Position numbers and translations under genes: made by a program
Assembly: GCF_009497895.1 (NCBI RefSeq)
Contig: NZ_CP033116.1
Location: 3,906,001-3,970,000 of the forward strand
Source of the DNA: Halopseudomonas pelagia
GTDB lineage: Bacteria; Pseudomonadota; Gammaproteobacteria; Pseudomonadales; Pseudomonadaceae
Direction of reading: 5' to 3'
Length of the DNA: 64,000 nucleotides
Part shown: positions 44,891 to 55,758 of the stretch, piece after piece
Numbering within the stretch: position 1 is the first letter of the stretch
How the letters are laid out: every line of letters starts with the position of its first letter
Notes under the pieces: generated by a model
Told to the model about the DNA's origin: nothing
Databases searched by the model: none
What the model saw: the letters and a program-made list of their open reading frames with translations, nothing else

Positions 44891-45727
44891 TCAACCCTTG
44901 CCCAAGGCTACCTGGTAAAGCCGATTCTTCTTTTCGCCGGTGATCTGCGCTGCCAGCGCAGCGGCCTGCTTGACCGGCAGCTCGCTGAGCAGAATATCCA
45001 GTACCCGCTGCGCTTCTGGATTCAAGCCTTCGCTCTCCTCAGGGGCGGGCATCGCCTCGACAATCAACACACACTCGCCGCGCTGCTGATCAGAGTCCGC
45101 GCGCACCCATTCAACCAGCTCGGCGATCGGCGCACCCTTGATGGTTTCAAAGGTCTTGGTCAACTCGCGCGCCAATACCACCTGCCGTTCAGGGCCAAAG
45201 ATATCCAGCATATCTTCCAGGCATTCCAGCAACCGATGCGGCGCTTCATAGAGCATCCAGGTCCGCGGCTCAGTGGCCAGGCCCTGCAACCGTTGACGTC
45301 GCCCATGCGCCTTGGCCGGCAGAAAACCTTCAAAGGCAAAGCGGTCCGACGGCAACCCCGCCGCACTCAGCGCAGCGATCAGCGCGCAGGCACCAGGGAT
45401 CGGGCATACCCGCACGCCCGCCTCACGGGCCTGGCGCACCAGGTGATAGCCAGGGTCGGAAATCAACGGCGTGCCCGCATCGGAAATCAGCGCCATGTCT
45501 TCGCCCGCGAGCATGCGTTCGACCAGGCGCACGCTTTTGTCGCGCTCGTTGTGGTCATGGCAGGCGGTGGTGGGGGTCGAAACACCAAAGTGCTGCAGCA
45601 GGCGCGCACTGTGACGCGTGTCTTCGGCTGCGATCAGCGCCACCGTACGCAATACATCAAGTGCCCTGGGCGACATATCCTGCAGATTGCCAATTGGCGT
45701 GGCGACGACATAAAGAGTACCGGACAT
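44891..45727 (-). CDS. rsmI: 16S rRNA (cytidine-1402-2'-O)-methyltransferase RsmI
   Basis: 278 residues from ATG 45727 with AGGAAAA seven bases upstream. Acts on the same nucleotide as RsmH. Tetrapyrrole-methylase fold: [42 protein letters not shown] and [16 protein letters not shown]. It is convergent with the guanidine operon and divergent from lpoA. Confidence 0.97.
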   Translation of the reverse strand: MSGTLYVVATPIGNLQDMSPRALDVLRTVALIAAEDTRHSARLLQHFGVSTPTTACHDHNERDKSVRLVERMLAGEDMALISDAGTPLISDPGYHLVRQAREAGVRVCPIPGACALIAALSAAGLPSDRFAFEGFLPAKAHGRRQRLQGLATEPRTWMLYEAPHRLLECLEDMLDIFGPERQVVLARELTKTFETIKGAPIAELVEWVRADSDQQRGECVLIVEAMPAPEESEGLNPEAQRVLDILLSELPVKQAAALAAQITGEKKNRLYQVALGKG

Positions 45728-45868
45728 GACTTTTCCTGGGCTGGACGTTACGACCATTGTACAGGACGTGATGCAGCGCATGGCGATTGCCGCCCCCCTT
45801 GGTTACAATGGCGGCTTAAATCCCACGGGCCACGCACGTCTGCGTCCCCAGCGCAAGGATACCGCCGC

Positions 45869-47689
45869 ATGCTACGCAGCCATCGCCTGCCGTTTTTACC
45901 TCTGACCCTGGCTGTGCTGATTGCCGGCTGTGCCTCCGCCCCGCAAGAGCTGGGCGATTTACCACGTACACCGCAGGCCTCTGCGGACAAGATCCTCGAA
46001 GATGCGGACCGGTATTCCGGCGCAGAAGCGAATCTGCTGCGCTTGTATGCGGCCCAGGCTGCCAGTGACGCTGGCGCCCACGAAAAAACCATGATTATTC
46101 TTCAACGTGTTCCGCAGAGCGACCTGCCGCTCGACCAGCAGATACGTTTCAGCCAATTGCAGGCCATCAGCGCCATGGCACTGAATGAGCCGAAAATTGC
46201 CCTGCGCGCATTGCAGCATCCTTCGATCAGCCGGATCGACACCCTGCCACTGGACGAACAATTGCACATCCAGCGGCTACAGGCCGAAGCCAATGATCAG
46301 GTTGGAGATCACCTGAAAGCAGCCGAGCAGCGCATTTTCATGCACGGCCTGCTGCCGGCTAGCGCACAGCCCGCTAACCTGCAGGCGATCTGGGAAGGCA
46401 TCAGCCAGATGTCGCCCGAGGAGCTGCAGGCAGCCGCAGCCACCAGTACTGGCGAGCTGGCGGCCTGGGTGGAACTGGCTCTGATTGATCAGACGCTGAA
46501 CAATCTGGATTTGCAGGTCCGTGCGCTGAAGCAATGGCAGCAAGAAAACCCTGATCACCCAGCGGCGCAACAGCTACCGGCATCCTTGTCGCAACTGATC
46601 GAACTACACAGCAGCCGGCCACAGCATATCGCCTTGTTGCTGCCTTTCCAGGGTGAACTGGCCGCCGCTGCCCAGGCATTGCGTGACGGCTTTCTTGCTG
46701 CTCAATATCAGGCTTTCAGTGAAGGGCTGGATCAACCCGAGGTCAGCCTTTACGACTCCACTGCCTACACCGATCTTGACGCGTTCTATCGCCAGGCGAT
46801 GGCGGACGGCGTGGAATGGGTCATCGGCCCATTGGAGCGCGAGCAGGTCAGCCGCATCGCCGCCATGCCTGAATTACCGCTGCCCACACTGGCATTGAAC
46901 TACACCGACAGCCCCGTACCAGAGGGCAAAGCGCTGTTCCAGTTTGGCCTGGCTCCCGAAGATGAAGCGCGCTCCGCGGCCGCGCAGGCGTGGGCCCAGG
47001 GCCATCGCCGGATGGCAGCACTGACTGCCAGCACCGGTTGGGGCGAACGTGCCTACCAGGCTTTCCAGCAATCCTGGCAGGAAATGGGTGGCGTGCTGAT
47101 TGGCCGCGAAGTGGTCGATGAGCCCGCGGCTATGTCGGGCCAGATCGGTGAGCTGCTGCGCATTCGTCAGAGCGAACAGCGGGGCCAGCAGATCCAGCGG
47201 GTGCTGGGCAATAGCGTAGTGGTACAACCTACCCCGCGTCAGGATCTGGACGCCCTCTTCATCACCGCTGGCCCGTTGCAGGCCCGACAGATCATGCCGA
47301 CGCTGGCGTTTCAATATGCGGGCGACTTGCCTGTTTATGCCACCTCACACGTCTATCAGGTGGGCGGTGATCAGAACAACGATCTGGATGGCATTCTCGT
47401 CGCGGAAACCCCTTGGTTGGTGAGTCGCTCGGATAGTCTCTATGAGTCGGTCACCCAGAACTGGCCGCAAGCCGGCGGCCCTTTGGGCCGGCTGTACGCC
47501 ATGGGCATAGACGCCCAACGCATATTTACCCGGCTACCGCAGATGCAACAGTATCCGGAAACCACAGTGAACGGCGCCACCGGCATCCTGTCTCTATCCC
47601 CAGACGGACGTGTCAGTCGTGAGCTCAGTTGGGGTGTGATTGAGGATGGTCGGTTGACTCAGGCACCGGCCCTACTCCCCGCTCCGTGA
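45869..47689 (+). CDS. lpoA: Penicillin-binding protein activator LpoA (outer-membrane lipoprotein)
   Basis: 606 residues from ATG 45869 (AAGGAT upstream). Lipobox LIAGC, so it is lipidated at Cys 21 or so. An N-terminal TPR-like helical part (about 30-240) and a C-terminal periplasmic-binding-protein-like part (IALLLPFQGELAAAAQALRDGF onwards). LpoA reaches through the cell wall to activate PBP1A. In Pseudomonas the orthologue is PA4423. It overlaps yraN by 4 bases. Confidence 0.92.
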   Translation: MLRSHRLPFLPLTLAVLIAGCASAPQELGDLPRTPQASADKILEDADRYSGAEANLLRLYAAQAASDAGAHEKTMIILQRVPQSDLPLDQQIRFSQLQAISAMALNEPKIALRALQHPSISRIDTLPLDEQLHIQRLQAEANDQVGDHLKAAEQRIFMHGLLPASAQPANLQAIWEGISQMSPEELQAAAATSTGELAAWVELALIDQTLNNLDLQVRALKQWQQENPDHPAAQQLPASLSQLIELHSSRPQHIALLLPFQGELAAAAQALRDGFLAAQYQAFSEGLDQPEVSLYDSTAYTDLDAFYRQAMADGVEWVIGPLEREQVSRIAAMPELPLPTLALNYTDSPVPEGKALFQFGLAPEDEARSAAAQAWAQGHRRMAALTASTGWGERAYQAFQQSWQEMGGVLIGREVVDEPAAMSGQIGELLRIRQSEQRGQQIQRVLGNSVVVQPTPRQDLDALFITAGPLQARQIMPTLAFQYAGDLPVYATSHVYQVGGDQNNDLDGILVAETPWLVSRSDSLYESVTQNWPQAGGPLGRLYAMGIDAQRIFTRLPQMQQYPETTVNGATGILSLSPDGRVSRELSWGVIEDGRLTQAPALLPAP

Positions 47690-48060
47690 CATCGCTGACC
47701 GACAAGCAGGTGCTCGGCAACCAGGCCGAGCGCCAATCCGAGCAACTGCTACTGCGCTCTGGCATGCGCCTGCTGGCGCGAAACTATCGTTGCAAGCAAG
47801 GCGAGCTTGATCTGGTCATGCGCGATGCTGATACAGTAGTATTTGTTGAAGTACGTTACCGACGAAGTACCCGATGGGGCAATGCTGCGGAAACGATTGA
47901 CTGGCGCAAGCAGAAACGCGTTATCGCCGCAGCCCAGCATTACCTGCTTACCCACCCCCATCTGGCCAATCAGCCTTGCCGATTCGATGTTATCGCCGCG
48001 CAAGGCAACCCAGCGGATCCCGCCTCTTATCAATGGATCCGAGAAGCATTCACCTGCTAG
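47686..48060 (+). CDS. YraN/UPF0102 nuclease-like protein
   Basis: 124 residues from a GTG overlapping the lpoA stop (GTGA). Restriction-endonuclease-like fold: GNQAERQSEQLLLRSGMRLLARNYRC, GELDLVMRDADTVVFVEVRYR; the E/D-x-V pattern matches the PD-(D/E)xK core. Function unknown, perhaps linked to DNA repair or uptake. Conserved between lpoA and gmhA. Confidence 0.9.
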   Translation: MTSLTDKQVLGNQAERQSEQLLLRSGMRLLARNYRCKQGELDLVMRDADTVVFVEVRYRRSTRWGNAAETIDWRKQKRVIAAAQHYLLTHPHLANQPCRFDVIAAQGNPADPASYQWIREAFTC

Positions 48061-49235
<1,175 letters not shown>

Positions 49236-49267
49236 AGCGACTTTCTCACGCAGCCTAAAGCGGCAGC

Positions 49268-49311
49268 AAAAAAAGCCCGGCCCCGGATTACTCCGGGGCC
49301 GGGTTTTTTTT
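49268..49311. terminator. Bidirectional intrinsic terminator
   Basis: An 11-bp GC-only stem (49276-49286 with 49293-49303) flanked by seven A on the left and eight T on the right. It serves the BON lipoprotein gene and the convergent sspB. Confidence 0.93.
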
Positions 49312-49338
49312 GTGCTAACCGATCGTGAATAGTTAACT

Positions 49339-49758
49339 TTACTTGACGACTTTCAGCGCCGGCCTGGCTGGCTTTGGCTTACCGCCAGCGGGGCTCTTGC
49401 TGCTCGCCACGCCCTCTTCAGAGGAAGGTGGGACAGGCGCCGGATCAACCTCAAACACCATGCCCTGACCGTTTTCACGAGCATAGATCGCCATCACTGC
49501 CTGGGCGGGCAACCAAACCTGCTGAGCGACACCGCCAAAGCGGCCATCGAAGCAGATTTTGTCATTATCCATTTCAAGGTGGCGTATCGCGTTCGGCGAC
49601 AGATTGAGAACGATCTGACCTGCTTCTACAAAGGACTCTGGAACCACTGTATCTGGATAATGGGCATTAACCAGTACATAGGGCGTACACTGGTTATCGA
49701 GTATCCATTCGTAGAGCGAACGTATCAGGTAGGGTCGGCTTGAGCTCATTTGAGCCAT
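49339..49758 (-). CDS. sspB: ClpXP adaptor SspB
   Basis: 139 residues; AGGAGG four bases before ATG 49758. The conserved core RPYLIRSLYEWILDNQCTPYVLVNA and LNLSPNAIRHLEMDNDKICFDGRFGGVAQQVWLP binds ssrA tags. A flexible linker leads to a basic C-terminal tail (ARPALKVVK) which docks on ClpX. It follows sspA by 26 bases. Confidence 0.94.
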   Translation of the reverse strand: MAQMSSSRPYLIRSLYEWILDNQCTPYVLVNAHYPDTVVPESFVEAGQIVLNLSPNAIRHLEMDNDKICFDGRFGGVAQQVWLPAQAVMAIYARENGQGMVFEVDPAPVPPSSEEGVASSKSPAGGKPKPARPALKVVK

Positions 49759-49784
49759 GCGGCCTCCTATGTTGTGGTGAATTC

Positions 49785-50414
49785 TTACTGCATTTCCTTT
49801 TCAGCGGCAGACAAGCTGCCAAGAAAGCCCTCACGCTGAAAAATCCGGTCCATATAATCTTGTAGCGGCTTGGCCTGTTTCGGCAGTTCAACACCAAGCA
49901 TCGGCAAGCGCCATAGGATCGGAGCAATACAGCAATCAACCAGGCTGAACTCCTCGCTCATGAAGAAGGGCATCTCCACAAATACCGGCGCTACACCAAT
50001 CAAGCTCTCACGTAGCTCCTTGCGCGCCTTGGTCACTGCTGCAGCAGGCGTCTTGGGGTTGGTGATCGCATCGACCAGCCCACACCAGTCACGCTGCACA
50101 CGAAACATCAGCAAACGGGTATTGGCTCTGGCCACCGGGTAAACGGGCAGCAGGGGCGGATGCGGAAAACGCTCGTCCAGGTACTCCATCATGATGTTGG
50201 GCTCATAAAGCACCAGATCACGATCCAGCAACGTCGGGACGCTATTGTAGGGGTTGTTCTCGGCCAGCTCTTCAGGATGGTTATCGGGCTCAACGTTGAT
50301 GACGTCAACGGTAACGCCTTTCTCCGCCAGAACAATACGGACACGATGACAATAGTGGTCACGTGGATCAGAGAAAAAAGCCATCGAAGAACGCTTGTTG
50401 GCGGTAACGCCCAT
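49785..50414 (-). CDS. sspA: Stringent starvation protein A SspA
   Basis: 209 residues, glutathione-S-transferase fold but lacking a normal catalytic pair. SspA binds RNA polymerase to alter promoter choice under starvation. Conserved: [40 protein letters not shown] and [24 protein letters not shown]. It is transcribed after the bc1 genes, with a hairpin between. Confidence 0.93.
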   Translation of the reverse strand: MGVTANKRSSMAFFSDPRDHYCHRVRIVLAEKGVTVDVINVEPDNHPEELAENNPYNSVPTLLDRDLVLYEPNIMMEYLDERFPHPPLLPVYPVARANTRLLMFRVQRDWCGLVDAITNPKTPAAAVTKARKELRESLIGVAPVFVEMPFFMSEEFSLVDCCIAPILWRLPMLGVELPKQAKPLQDYMDRIFQREGFLGSLSAAEKEMQ

Positions 50415-50533
50415 AAATCAACCCTCATCCATTAACGGATTGCGGTAAACAACTGATCGCGCAATTGCGCGCGTACGGAAGACCAGCGGACTGGTCTTGT
50501 CTGGTAATTCGAGATTATACCCTAGAAACAAGA

Positions 50534-50553
50534 GCGCGCCCCAAAGGGCGCGC
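50534..50553 (-). terminator. Intrinsic terminator after bc1 genes
   Basis: An 8-bp GC-only perfect stem (GCGCGCCC/GGGCGCGC) with a 4-base loop, 24 bases past the cytochrome c1 stop, followed on the minus strand by a T-rich stretch (TCTTGTTTCT). Confidence 0.7.
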
Positions 50554-50576
50554 AATTGATCCTGAAAAAGCGTTCG

Positions 50577-51362
50577 TTAGTGAACGTCTTTCCAATACTC
50601 ACGCTTCAGGAGGTAGGCAAACACGAAGAAGAAGGCCAGATACAGCAGCACATAAGTACCGATGCGGTGGCGCTCCAGCTTGATTGGATCTGCCGAGTAA
50701 GCAAGGAAGTTGACCAGGTTACGCACGGTGGTATCAAACTCTTCCTCAGACTGACTTCCAGTACCTTCAACAATGGTCAGCACATCGCACTTCTCATCCT
50801 TGACGGTCTCACCAGTCAGCGTGTCACGCTGGACGTTGCCATCCTCGTCAGTTACCGGCATACCTTTACAGCCGATGACCTGACGCCCCTGCAGCTCAGC
50901 CAACACATTGGGCATGCCGACGTTCGGGAACACCTCGTTGTTGACGCCGTAAGGACGCGAAGGATCTTCATAGAAGGTCTTTAGATAGGTGTACAACCAG
51001 TCTTCGCCACGCACGCGGGCAACGTTGGTAAGATCCGGCGGCGCAGCACCGAACCATACTTTGGAATCAGCCTGACGCATGCCGATTTCCATATGCTCAC
51101 CAATCAATACACCCTCGGGGAACACCAGATTTTCCAGCATCAGTTCCGGCGGGATATCCAGATCGGTGGCCACGCGCTCATAGCGCTGGTACTGAGCGGA
51201 ATGGCAGCCCATGCAGTAGTTGGCAAAGGTCCTGGCGCCGTCCTGCAGCGACGCTTTGTCGGTCAGGTCGATATTGGCAGATTCCAGGTGCACGCCAGTT
51301 GCCGCAGAGAACGCGACACCAGGCACAAGTGCAAACATCAGAGCAATCAATTGCTTTTTCAT
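50577..51362 (-). CDS. petC: Cytochrome c1 of the bc1 complex
   Basis: 261 residues. Cleaved signal (MKKQLIALMFALVPGVAFSA). Haem c site CMGCH at about 52-56 (YCMGCHSAQYQRY), and axial Met region in GMRQADSKVWFGAAPPDLT. One C-terminal membrane anchor (about 236-254). Passes electrons from the Rieske centre to cytochrome c. Overlaps the cytochrome b gene by 1 base. Confidence 0.95.
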   Translation of the reverse strand: MKKQLIALMFALVPGVAFSAATGVHLESANIDLTDKASLQDGARTFANYCMGCHSAQYQRYERVATDLDIPPELMLENLVFPEGVLIGEHMEIGMRQADSKVWFGAAPPDLTNVARVRGEDWLYTYLKTFYEDPSRPYGVNNEVFPNVGMPNVLAELQGRQVIGCKGMPVTDEDGNVQRDTLTGETVKDEKCDVLTIVEGTGSQSEEEFDTTVRNLVNFLAYSADPIKLERHRIGTYVLLYLAFFFVFAYLLKREYWKDVH

Positions 51363-52585
51363 TAGCCAGTAACCCTCTCCGGAACGGGTTTAGTCTTCTC
51401 CATGCGGGTATAGAACGGCATGAGTATGAAGAAGGCGAAATACAAAAAGGTGCAGATCTGTGAGATCAAGGTGCGGGTGTCGTTACCTGGAATTGCCCCC
51501 AGGATGCCGAGTATCACGAATGATACGCAGAAGATCACCAGCCACACTTTACTCATCCAGCCCTTGTAGCGAATCGAACGAACCGGGCTCCGATCCAGCC
51601 AGGGCAACACAAAGAGCACCGCAATCGCAGCACCCATCGCCAACACACCGGGGAAAGCAGACCCGCCGATAGCCGGAATGGCGCGCAAAATGGCGTAGAA
51701 GGGTGTGAAGTACCAAACCGGCGCAATATGGTCAGGCGTTTTCAACTGGTTCGCAATTTCGAAGTTGGGCTTCTCAAGGAAATAACCACCCATCTCCGGG
51801 AAGAAGAACACCACGATGCAGAACACGAACAGGAAGACCACAACACCGACAATATCCTTGACCGTGTAATAGGGGTGGAAGGCAATACCATCCAGCGGCT
51901 TGCCGTTCTCGTCCTTGTGCTTCTTGATGTCTACGCCGTCAGGGTTGTTCGAACCCACTTCATGCAGCGCAATGATGTGCAGCACTACCAGCCCGAGAAT
52001 AACGATCGGCAGCGCAACTACGTGCAGCGCGAAGAAACGGTTCAGGGTAATCCCGGAGATCAGGTAGTCACCGCGCACCCACTGCTGCAAGTCAGGCCCG
52101 ATAAAGGGTATGGCCCCGAACAGCGAGATGATCACTTGAGCACCCCAGTAGGACATCTGCCCCCAGGGCAGCAAGTAGCCCATGAAGGCTTCAGCCATCA
52201 GCGCCAGGTAAATGGTCATACCAAACAACCAGATCAGTTCTCTGGGCTTCTGGTAGGAGCCGTACATGATGCCGCGAAGCATGTGCATGTAGACCACGAC
52301 AAAGAAAGCAGAGGCGCCGGTGGAGTGCAGGTAGCGCAACAGCCAGCCATATTCCACATCACGCATGATGTATTCGATGGAAGCGAAGGCGCCCTCACCC
52401 GAAGGCTCGTAGCTCATGGTCAGCCAGATGCCGGTGACGATCTGGTTGACCAGCACCAACATGGCCAATGAGCCAAAGAAGTAGAAAAAGTTGAAGTTCT
52501 TGGGAGCGTAGTATTTGGTCAGGTGGTCTTCGACCACCCGGTTGACCGACATCCGCTCGTTGATCCAGTTATTCAGCTTGCTCAT
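51362..52585 (-). CDS. petB: Cytochrome b of the bc1 complex
   Basis: 407 residues, eight membrane helices. Haem-ligand His residues lie in helices B and D (LHSTGASAFFVVVYMHMLRG; FALHVVALPIVILGLVVLHIIALH). The Qo-site PEW-type motif appears as APVWYFTPFYAILRAIP, so Glu is replaced by Val in this stretch; the family norm is PEWYF. Catalyses the Q cycle. It adjoins the Rieske gene. Confidence 0.95.
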   Translation of the reverse strand: MSKLNNWINERMSVNRVVEDHLTKYYAPKNFNFFYFFGSLAMLVLVNQIVTGIWLTMSYEPSGEGAFASIEYIMRDVEYGWLLRYLHSTGASAFFVVVYMHMLRGIMYGSYQKPRELIWLFGMTIYLALMAEAFMGYLLPWGQMSYWGAQVIISLFGAIPFIGPDLQQWVRGDYLISGITLNRFFALHVVALPIVILGLVVLHIIALHEVGSNNPDGVDIKKHKDENGKPLDGIAFHPYYTVKDIVGVVVFLFVFCIVVFFFPEMGGYFLEKPNFEIANQLKTPDHIAPVWYFTPFYAILRAIPAIGGSAFPGVLAMGAAIAVLFVLPWLDRSPVRSIRYKGWMSKVWLVIFCVSFVILGILGAIPGNDTRTLISQICTFLYFAFFILMPFYTRMEKTKPVPERVTG

Positions 52586-53178
52586 CAGGCAGACTCCTGA
52601 TCCAGGCCGACAATGATAATGTCATCGGACTCATAGGAATGGGGGGGGACCGGCAGGTTCAACGGGGCAGGCTGCCCGCGGTGCACACGCCCGGCCATGT
52701 CATATCGGGAGCTATGGCACGGGCAGAAATAGCCACCCTTCCACTCATTCCCCATCTCGGCAGAAGCCACCTCAGGGCGGAACAACGGCGAGCAACCCAG
52801 GTGTGTGCAGATTCCCATTACTACCAGCACATCAGGCTTGATGGCTCGCGTGTGAAGGTCCACATAATCGGGCTGGCTTGACGATTCTGATTCCGGGTCG
52901 GCAAGAATGTCGACATTCTCTTCGAGAATCGCCAACGCTTCGGAAGTCCGGCGGGAAATGAACACGGGCTGGCCGCGCCATTCAGCTACGATCTGCTGAC
53001 CCGGCTCAAGCTTGCTCACGTTCACCCGGACCGGCGCACCTGCCGCCTTGGCTTTGGCGCTCGGGAACCAAGATCCCACGAAGGGAACAGCTACCCCTAC
53101 GGCTCCGGCCGCACCCACAACACCTGTGGCTGCTACCAGGAAGCGACGCCGGCCATTGTTTACGCCGTCATTACTCAT
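52585..53178 (-). CDS. petA: Rieske iron-sulfur subunit of the bc1 complex
   Basis: 197 residues from ATG 53178 (GGGAGACG upstream; matches the Pseudomonas start MSNDGVN). A Tat-type signal anchor with RRRFLVAAT stays as the membrane helix. The 2Fe-2S ligands are in CTHLGCSP and CPCHSSRYD. First gene of the petABC operon. The upstream gap 53179-53443 has an AT-rich stretch with a weak promoter candidate (-35 TTGTGC 53244-53249, -10 TAAAAA 53221-53226) and the rpsI terminator. Confidence 0.95.
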   Translation of the reverse strand: MSNDGVNNGRRRFLVAATGVVGAAGAVGVAVPFVGSWFPSAKAKAAGAPVRVNVSKLEPGQQIVAEWRGQPVFISRRTSEALAILEENVDILADPESESSSQPDYVDLHTRAIKPDVLVVMGICTHLGCSPLFRPEVASAEMGNEWKGGYFCPCHSSRYDMAGRVHRGQPAPLNLPVPPHSYESDDIIIVGLDQESA

Positions 53179-53388
53179 CCAGTCGTCTCCCATCTGCTAA
53201 TTTCAGCCCTTTTATAAGGCTTTTTAAGAGTTTTAATCCGCATGCACAAAATGAATCCGATGGTAATGAAAAACCCCTTTTTTGACAAGGTGAAGTATTC
53301 ATCACTCACCATAGAGACGCTGCGGAACATATTGAAATACGGGGCTTTCCGGCGCGCTAGAGCGCGAGCGGCATTTTGCCGCAGATAC

Positions 53389-53425
53389 AAAAACGCCCGG
53401 AGTCCAATAGGATGCCGGGCGTTTT
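53389..53425 (-). terminator. Intrinsic terminator of rplM-rpsI
   Basis: Stem AAAACGCCCGG/CCGGGCGTTTT with a 14-base loop, starting 19 bases past the rpsI stop and ending in five T on the minus strand. A second small hairpin (GCGGCA-TTT-TGCCGC, 53368-53382) follows. Confidence 0.85.
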
Positions 53426-53443
53426 GCGGAAAAGTCTTGCGAC

Positions 53444-53836
53444 TTAACGCTTGGAGTACTGAGGACGCTTACGCGCTTTACGCAGACCCACTTTCTTACG
53501 TTCAACTTCACGAGCGTCACGGGTAACAAAGCCCGCTTTGCGCAGTACGCTGCGCAGAGTCTCGTCATATTCCATCAGAGCACGAGTGATGCCGTGACGG
53601 ATGGCGCCGGCCTGGCCGGTGGTACCACCGCCCTTGACGGTGACAAAGACGTCGAACTTGGAGACGCTTTCGGTCAGTTCCAGCGGCTGGCGAACAACCA
53701 TGCGAGCTGTTTCGCGACCGAAGAAGTTCTCGATAGTGCGGTTGTTGATCTGGATGTTGCCATTACCCGGACGTAGGAACACCCGAGCGGTGGCAGTTTT
53801 ACGACGGCCAGTACCGTAGTTTTGTGTCGCCGACAT
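53444..53836 (-). CDS. rpsI: 30S ribosomal protein S9
   Basis: 130 residues. [27 protein letters not shown] at the start and the C-terminal [12 protein letters not shown], whose last Arg reaches the P-site tRNA, are typical. 12 bases after rplM. Confidence 0.98.
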   Translation of the reverse strand: MSATQNYGTGRRKTATARVFLRPGNGNIQINNRTIENFFGRETARMVVRQPLELTESVSKFDVFVTVKGGGTTGQAGAIRHGITRALMEYDETLRSVLRKAGFVTRDAREVERKKVGLRKARKRPQYSKR

Positions 53837-53848
53837 AGTATGCTCCTA

Positions 53849-54277
53849 TTAGACCTTGAGTTCTTGGGGTTGCTGAGCCGCATGAGGATGAACTGCACCT
53901 TTGTACACTTTCATCTTGCGGTACATTGCACGACCCAAGGGGTTTTTCGGCAACATGCCTTTGACGGCAGACTCGATGATGCGCTCAGGAGCACGTACAA
54001 CAAGCTTTTCGAAGTTGATCGACTTGATACCGCCCGGAAACCCGGAGTGGCTGTAGTAGATCTTGTCCTGAGCCTTGTTGCCAGTCACATGGATCTTTTC
54101 CGCGTTGACGATGACGATATAATCGCCAGTATCCACGTGAGGCGTGTATTCGGGCTTGTGCTTACCGCGAAGGCGTGAAGCCACTTCGGTAGCAAGGCGA
54201 CCCAGGGTCAGACCGGTAGCATCTACAATGTACCAATCGCGTTTTACGGTTTCAGGTTTGGCGCTGAAGGTTTTCAT
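53849..54277 (-). CDS. rplM: 50S ribosomal protein L13
   Basis: 142 residues. Conserved [40 protein letters not shown] and [20 protein letters not shown]. First gene of the rplM-rpsI operon, which has a clear promoter and a structured leader; in E. coli L13 represses its own operon. Confidence 0.98.
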   Translation of the reverse strand: MKTFSAKPETVKRDWYIVDATGLTLGRLATEVASRLRGKHKPEYTPHVDTGDYIVIVNAEKIHVTGNKAQDKIYYSHSGFPGGIKSINFEKLVVRAPERIIESAVKGMLPKNPLGRAMYRKMKVYKGAVHPHAAQQPQELKV

Positions 54278-54319
54278 TAATCCTAGCCTCAGAGGCCACT
54301 CTTGTTTAGAAGAGGGCGA

Positions 54320-54348
54320 ATCTTACAGAATGAAATGTGTTTTTACAA
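54320..54348 (-). promoter_or_regulatory. Sigma-70 promoter of rplM-rpsI
   Basis: Minus strand: -35 TTGTAA (54343-54348), 17-base spacer, -10 TAAGAT (54320-54325). The leader of about 40 bases contains a CTCTT/AAGAG hairpin (about 54297-54312). The rest of 54349-54562, up to the aldo/keto reductase, shows no gene. Confidence 0.6.
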
Positions 54349-54562
54349 GACAACAAAGCCTAGAACAGACACTCAGTGGGGGCTGCGTGGGTCTGGGTGG
54401 CATCTGCGCTGTAAACAACAACGACAGGCTAGGCATCCTGTCGAAAGTGGCGGGCATTATGCCAAGGGAGCTAAAAATTACAACCCTTATTTACATTTAC
54501 CTCAACTTTAGCCCAGCCTATGGTCAATAATGAGACCACCAACGTTCCACTGGAGCACGCCC

Positions 54563-55603
54563 ATGCAATACCGCCCACTCGGCCGCAGCAAACTCAAGGT
54601 CAGCGCCCTCTGCCTCGGCAGCATGACCTGGGGTGAACAGAATACCCAGAAGGAAGCCTTCGCCCAGATTGACCGGGCCAAGGATGCAGGGGTCAACTTT
54701 ATTGACGCTGCCGAGATGTACCCGGTACCGCCGGTAGCTGCCACCTATGGCGAAACCGAACGCATCATCGGTAATTTCTTCGCTGAGCGTGGCACCCGTG
54801 AGGACTGGATCCTGGCCAGCAAGGTCGCCGGCCCCGGTGACTGGCTGCCGCATATCCGCGATGGAAAGACCCGCTTCACCCGCGAGCATCTGACCGCCGC
54901 GCTCGACGCCAGCCTGAAGCGCCTGCAAACCGACTATATCGACTTATATCAACTGCACTGGCCAGATCGCAGCACCAACTTCTTTGGCAAACTCGGCTAT
55001 CGGCACGATCCGGACGAGCTGATCACGCCGGTCGAAGATACCCTGGAAGTCCTGGACGACATGGTCAAGGCCGGCAAGATCAGACACATTGGCCTGTCCA
55101 ACGAAACGCCCTGGGGCGTCAGTCGCTTCCTGCATCTGGCAGAAAGTCGCGGATGGCCGCGCATCGCCTCCATCCAGAACCCCTACAACCTGCTAAATCG
55201 CAGTTATGAGATTGGTCTGGCGGAAATGTCCCTGCGCGAGCAGACCGGGCTGCTGGCGTATTCGCCACTGGCTTTCGGCACCCTGACCGGCAAATACCTG
55301 AATGGTCTGCAGCCGGAGAAAGGCCGCTTAACCCTTTTCAGCCGGTTCAGCCGCTATACCAACCCCCAGGCTCAGAAGGCCTGCGCCCGGTATGTTCAAC
55401 TGGCCCGCGAGCATGGGATGGATCCAGCACAAATGGCGCTGGCTTTCGTCACTCGGCAGCCCTTCGTGACCAGCAATATTATTGGCGCGACCAACATGGA
55501 CCAGCTCAATCGCAACCTGAGCAGCGTGAACATGGGACTCACCGACGCGATACTTGAAGCCATTGCCGACATCCATCAGAGCCAGCCCAACCCGGCCCCC
55601 TGA
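54563..55603 (+). CDS. Aldo/keto reductase (Tas-like)
   Basis: 346 residues from ATG 54563 (GGAG upstream). NADPH-dependent TIM-barrel. Catalytic tetrad visible: D and Y in FIDAAEMYP, K in ILASKVAG, H in DLYQLHWPDR. NADP-binding C-terminal part FVTSNIIGATNMDQL. Closest to E. coli Tas and Pseudomonas PA4434. Physiological substrate unknown. Confidence 0.9.
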   Translation: MQYRPLGRSKLKVSALCLGSMTWGEQNTQKEAFAQIDRAKDAGVNFIDAAEMYPVPPVAATYGETERIIGNFFAERGTREDWILASKVAGPGDWLPHIRDGKTRFTREHLTAALDASLKRLQTDYIDLYQLHWPDRSTNFFGKLGYRHDPDELITPVEDTLEVLDDMVKAGKIRHIGLSNETPWGVSRFLHLAESRGWPRIASIQNPYNLLNRSYEIGLAEMSLREQTGLLAYSPLAFGTLTGKYLNGLQPEKGRLTLFSRFSRYTNPQAQKACARYVQLAREHGMDPAQMALAFVTRQPFVTSNIIGATNMDQLNRNLSSVNMGLTDAILEAIADIHQSQPNPAP

Positions 55604-55622
55604 TTCCGGTGCAGAGTCGCCG

Positions 55623-55654
55623 CTGCGCCAACTCAGGCCCAGCGGCGCAGTTTT
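55623..55654 (+). terminator. Terminator after aldo/keto reductase
   Basis: Stem CTGCGCC/GGCGCAG with a 14-base loop followed by four T. Confidence 0.6.
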
Positions 55655-55743
55655 GCCAGCACCATTCCTGCTATTTATACCGCGCAACAGGACACTTGCG
55701 CCACTCCTTAAGATGCTTTAGTCATATACTGGCCGATACAACC

Positions 55744-55749
55744 TATAAT
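55744..55749 (+). promoter_or_regulatory. Perfect -10 box before AraC-family gene
   Basis: TATAAT ten bases before the first ATG; the best -35 (TAGTCA, 55719-55724) is at a long 19-base spacing. The predicted start point is within 3 bases of the ATG, so the mRNA may be almost leaderless. Confidence 0.4.
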
Positions 55750-55758
55750 AAGAGCTAG

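Noticed and set aside
45236..45868. Long N-terminal extension of the lpoA frame
   Set aside because: It runs opposite to rsmI and has no signal; the lipoprotein signal peptide begins at 45869, after a ribosome site.
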